64,000 bases of DNA from the NCBI RefSeq assembly GCF_040371945.1, contig NZ_BAABWS010000001.1, forward strand, positions 1,798,001 through 1,862,000, given 5' to 3'. Source of the DNA: Litorivita sp040371945 (GTDB taxonomy: Bacteria; Pseudomonadota; Alphaproteobacteria; Rhodobacterales; Rhodobacteraceae). Made by a program: the position numbers and the translations under genes. This document shows positions 62,415-64,000 of the stretch, one piece after another (position 1 is the stretch's first letter; each line of letters opens with the position of its first letter). The notes beneath the pieces were generated by a model. The model searched no databases. It was not told the DNA's origin and saw only the letters and a program-made list of their open reading frames with translations.

Positions 62415-63301
62415 TGGTCTGCCTCCCGCGCCTTTTGCTCGTTGCGTTGGAACAGGATGATCGGCACGATCAGCAAGAGCAAAAGCACAACCGCGACGGC
62501 GCTGGCCACGGGCCAGTCACGGTTGGAGAAGAACTCTTCCCACAGGACTTTGCCGATCATCAATGTGTCCGACCCGCCCAAGAGCGAGGGAATGACGAAT
62601 TCACCAAGCGCGGGGATGAAGACCAGAAAACACCCCGCGATAACCCCGCCTTTGGACAGCGGAAAGGTCACCAGCCAAAAGGCCGACAGCCGCGAGCAGC
62701 CAAGGTCTTCGGCCGCCTCGATCAATGATCCGTCCAGCTTCTCGAGCGCCGCATAGATCGGCAGGATCATGAAGGGCAGATAGGTATATACGATGCCGAT
62801 ATAGACCGCCCAATTGGTGTTGAGGATGATCAGCGGCTCGGAGATCAGCCCCAAGGACAGCAGCAGTTGGTTGAGATAGCCCTCTTGGCTCAAAATCCCC
62901 ATCCACGAATAGACGCGGATCAAGAAGCTGGTCCAGAACGGCAAGATGATGAGCATCATCAAGGTGGGCCGCCATTCGGGGCGGGCGGCGGCCATGGCAT
63001 AGGCGATGGGATAGCCGACGAGTAGGGTGAAAAACGTCGAAACGGCGGCGATTTTCAAGCTCGACAGATAGGCTTTCCAATAGAGCGCATCTTGGGTCAG
63101 GAAGGTGAAATTTTCAAAATCCAGCCCTTGGAAGAAGCTGCGGATGCCCTCCCATCCGCCGTCGAGATCGAGCTTGGGCGTATAGGGCGGGATCGCCAAA
63201 GCCGTGTCGGAGAGCGAGATTTTCAACACGATCAAAAAGGGCACCAAGAACAGCGCCGCAAGCCAGACATAGGGCACCGCGATGAGGACAAACCGGCGCA
63301 T
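62411..63301 (-). CDS. potH: Polyamine ABC importer permease (PotB/PotH-like)
   Basis: A 296-residue permease with six membrane segments: the first at about residues 7-30, then a normal-length periplasmic loop, and EAA loop LIEAAEDLGCSRLSAFWLVTFPLSKGG near 190. Unlike the PotB-like protein at 16.8 kb, it has no enlarged insert. It ends overlapping the next permease and starts 3 bases from the ATPase gene, so the three are one operon. Confidence 0.88.
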   Translation of the reverse strand: MRRFVLIAVPYVWLAALFLVPFLIVLKISLSDTALAIPPYTPKLDLDGGWEGIRSFFQGLDFENFTFLTQDALYWKAYLSSLKIAAVSTFFTLLVGYPIAYAMAAARPEWRPTLMMLIILPFWTSFLIRVYSWMGILSQEGYLNQLLLSLGLISEPLIILNTNWAVYIGIVYTYLPFMILPIYAALEKLDGSLIEAAEDLGCSRLSAFWLVTFPLSKGGVIAGCFLVFIPALGEFVIPSLLGGSDTLMIGKVLWEEFFSNRDWPVASAVAVVLLLLLIVPIILFQRNEQKAREADQ

Positions 63302-63304
63302 CGC

Positions 63305-64000
63305 TCAGCGCTCCAACACGACGGCGGCGGTGTCGGTCCAATTGAGCCAGACGCGGTCTTCCCACGTCAGTTCGCGGCGCGACAGGCGGCGGGTATTGGC
63401 GGTTTGCGCCTTGATCATGAGGCCGTCCGCCACCTCGACGTGATAGGTCGACAGGTTGCCCAAATAGGCGATGTCGATGATTCTGCCCTCGACGGCATTG
63501 ACCTCGTTTTCGGGCTTTTGCGCAGAGATAGAGACTTTTTCAGGCCGGATTGCGAGGCTGATACGCTGGCCTTCGGCGAGCACCTGTTTGGTTTTGGCGA
63601 CGAAAGGCGCCTGCCCCTCGGCCCAGCGGACCTCATAGCCATCGGCACAGGGCGAGGCCGCGCCTTCGATGATATTCACATCACCGATGAAATCCGCGAC
63701 ATAGACGCTATTGGGCGCTTCATAGATTTGCGCGGGGGTTGCGACTTGAACGATCTGGCCCTCGTCCATCACCGCCACGCGCGAGGCGACGGTCATCGCT
63801 TCTTCTTGGTCGTGGGTGACGATGACGAATGTCGTGCCGGTTTTCTCCTGAATGTCCATCAATTCGAATTGCGTGTCTTGGCGCAGCTTCTTGTCCAGCG
63901 CGCCCAAAGGCTCGTCCAGAAGCAGCAGTTTCGGCGCTTTGGCCAGCGAGCGGGCGAGGGCGACACGCTGTCTTTGCCCGCCGGAAATCTGATGCGGTTT
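63305..64000 (-). CDS. potG: Polyamine ABC importer ATP-binding protein, partial
   Basis: The minus-strand frame is open from the stop at 63305 to the window end, about 232 codons, so the N-terminus with Walker A is missing. Visible are the signature ISGGQRQR, Walker B LLLLDEPLGALD, the switch VTHDQEEA and a C-terminal TOBE-type domain with IRPEKVSIS. It drives the two permeases that follow. The binding protein is expected outside the window. A GTCTCT-motif copy lies in the TOBE region (core 63530-63535). Confidence 0.9.
   Translation of the reverse strand, partial: KPHQISGGQRQRVALARSLAKAPKLLLLDEPLGALDKKLRQDTQFELMDIQEKTGTTFVIVTHDQEEAMTVASRVAVMDEGQIVQVATPAQIYEAPNSVYVADFIGDVNIIEGAASPCADGYEVRWAEGQAPFVAKTKQVLAEGQRISLAIRPEKVSISAQKPENEVNAVEGRIIDIAYLGNLSTYHVEVADGLMIKAQTANTRRLSRRELTWEDRVWLNWTDTAAVVLER

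Overview
The window reads as chromosomal DNA of a GC-rich alphaproteobacterium of the Rhodobacterales (Roseobacter type). The evidence is a three-gene bc1 complex (petABC) with a PetP/PetR regulator pair of the Rhodobacter kind, the order HDAC-like gene / xseB / ispA / dxs, an omega-transaminase closely resembling roseobacter enzymes, and gltD/gltB with a small hydrolase-like gene between them. No integrase, transposase, phage gene or CRISPR array was seen. It is mostly ordinary core and metabolic genome, with about 54 protein genes, one tRNA-Leu(CAG) and one TPP riboswitch.

Layout. 1-4.3 kb: three surface-glycan type glycosyltransferases, the first cut by the window edge. 4.4-9.3 kb: zinc alcohol dehydrogenase, an unassigned polytopic membrane protein, a CaiB/BaiF (alpha-methylacyl-CoA racemase-like) enzyme and a nitronate monooxygenase-like flavoprotein. 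9.5-19.9 kb: GntR regulator, M20 deacetylase and ectoine hydrolase (doeA) on the minus strand, facing a class III aminotransferase, a four-gene polyamine-type ABC importer and an SDR dehydrogenase on the plus strand. This looks like an uptake and catabolism block for an ectoine- or polyamine-like compound. 20-23 kb: ilvE, petP, petR and a deacetylase-family gene. 24-27.4 kb: xseB-ispA-dxs (isoprenoid precursors). 27-32.4 kb: exoD, an epimerase-like gene, then adenine deaminase and AMP nucleosidase (purine salvage). 32.5-37.4 kb: HU protein, two permeases, aroC and a dicarboxylate/glutamate symporter. 37.4-40.8 kb: TPP riboswitch and thiBPQ. 40.9-44.5 kb: petABC and an outer-membrane barrel protein. 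44.6-48.4 kb: GST, crotonase, tRNA-Leu, NDUFA9-like protein, uppP. 48.6-55.5 kb: gltD, hydrolase-like gene, gltB. 55.6-60.2 kb: mtgA, GST, queG, msrB-msrA, EamA transporter. 60.3-64 kb: a PuuB-like oxidase and a second polyamine ABC importer, cut by the window end.

The most unusual signals are not genes. (1) A dispersed, partly symmetric ~25-bp motif has core (A/C)GTCTCT, A-rich left arm and T-rich right arm. It occurs about 17 times, only in 1.2-11.3 kb and 55.5-63.6 kb, either overlapping stop codons or inside reading frames, where it forces codons that are rare in this genome. (2) A near-identical 28-bp block made of ACCGACG units at an exact 11-bp period lies at two distant promoter regions (12.68 kb and 50.07 kb). 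(3) The doeA/transaminase divergent region is packed with perfect palindromes (TTGTGCACAA twice) that could be operators for the adjacent GntR protein.
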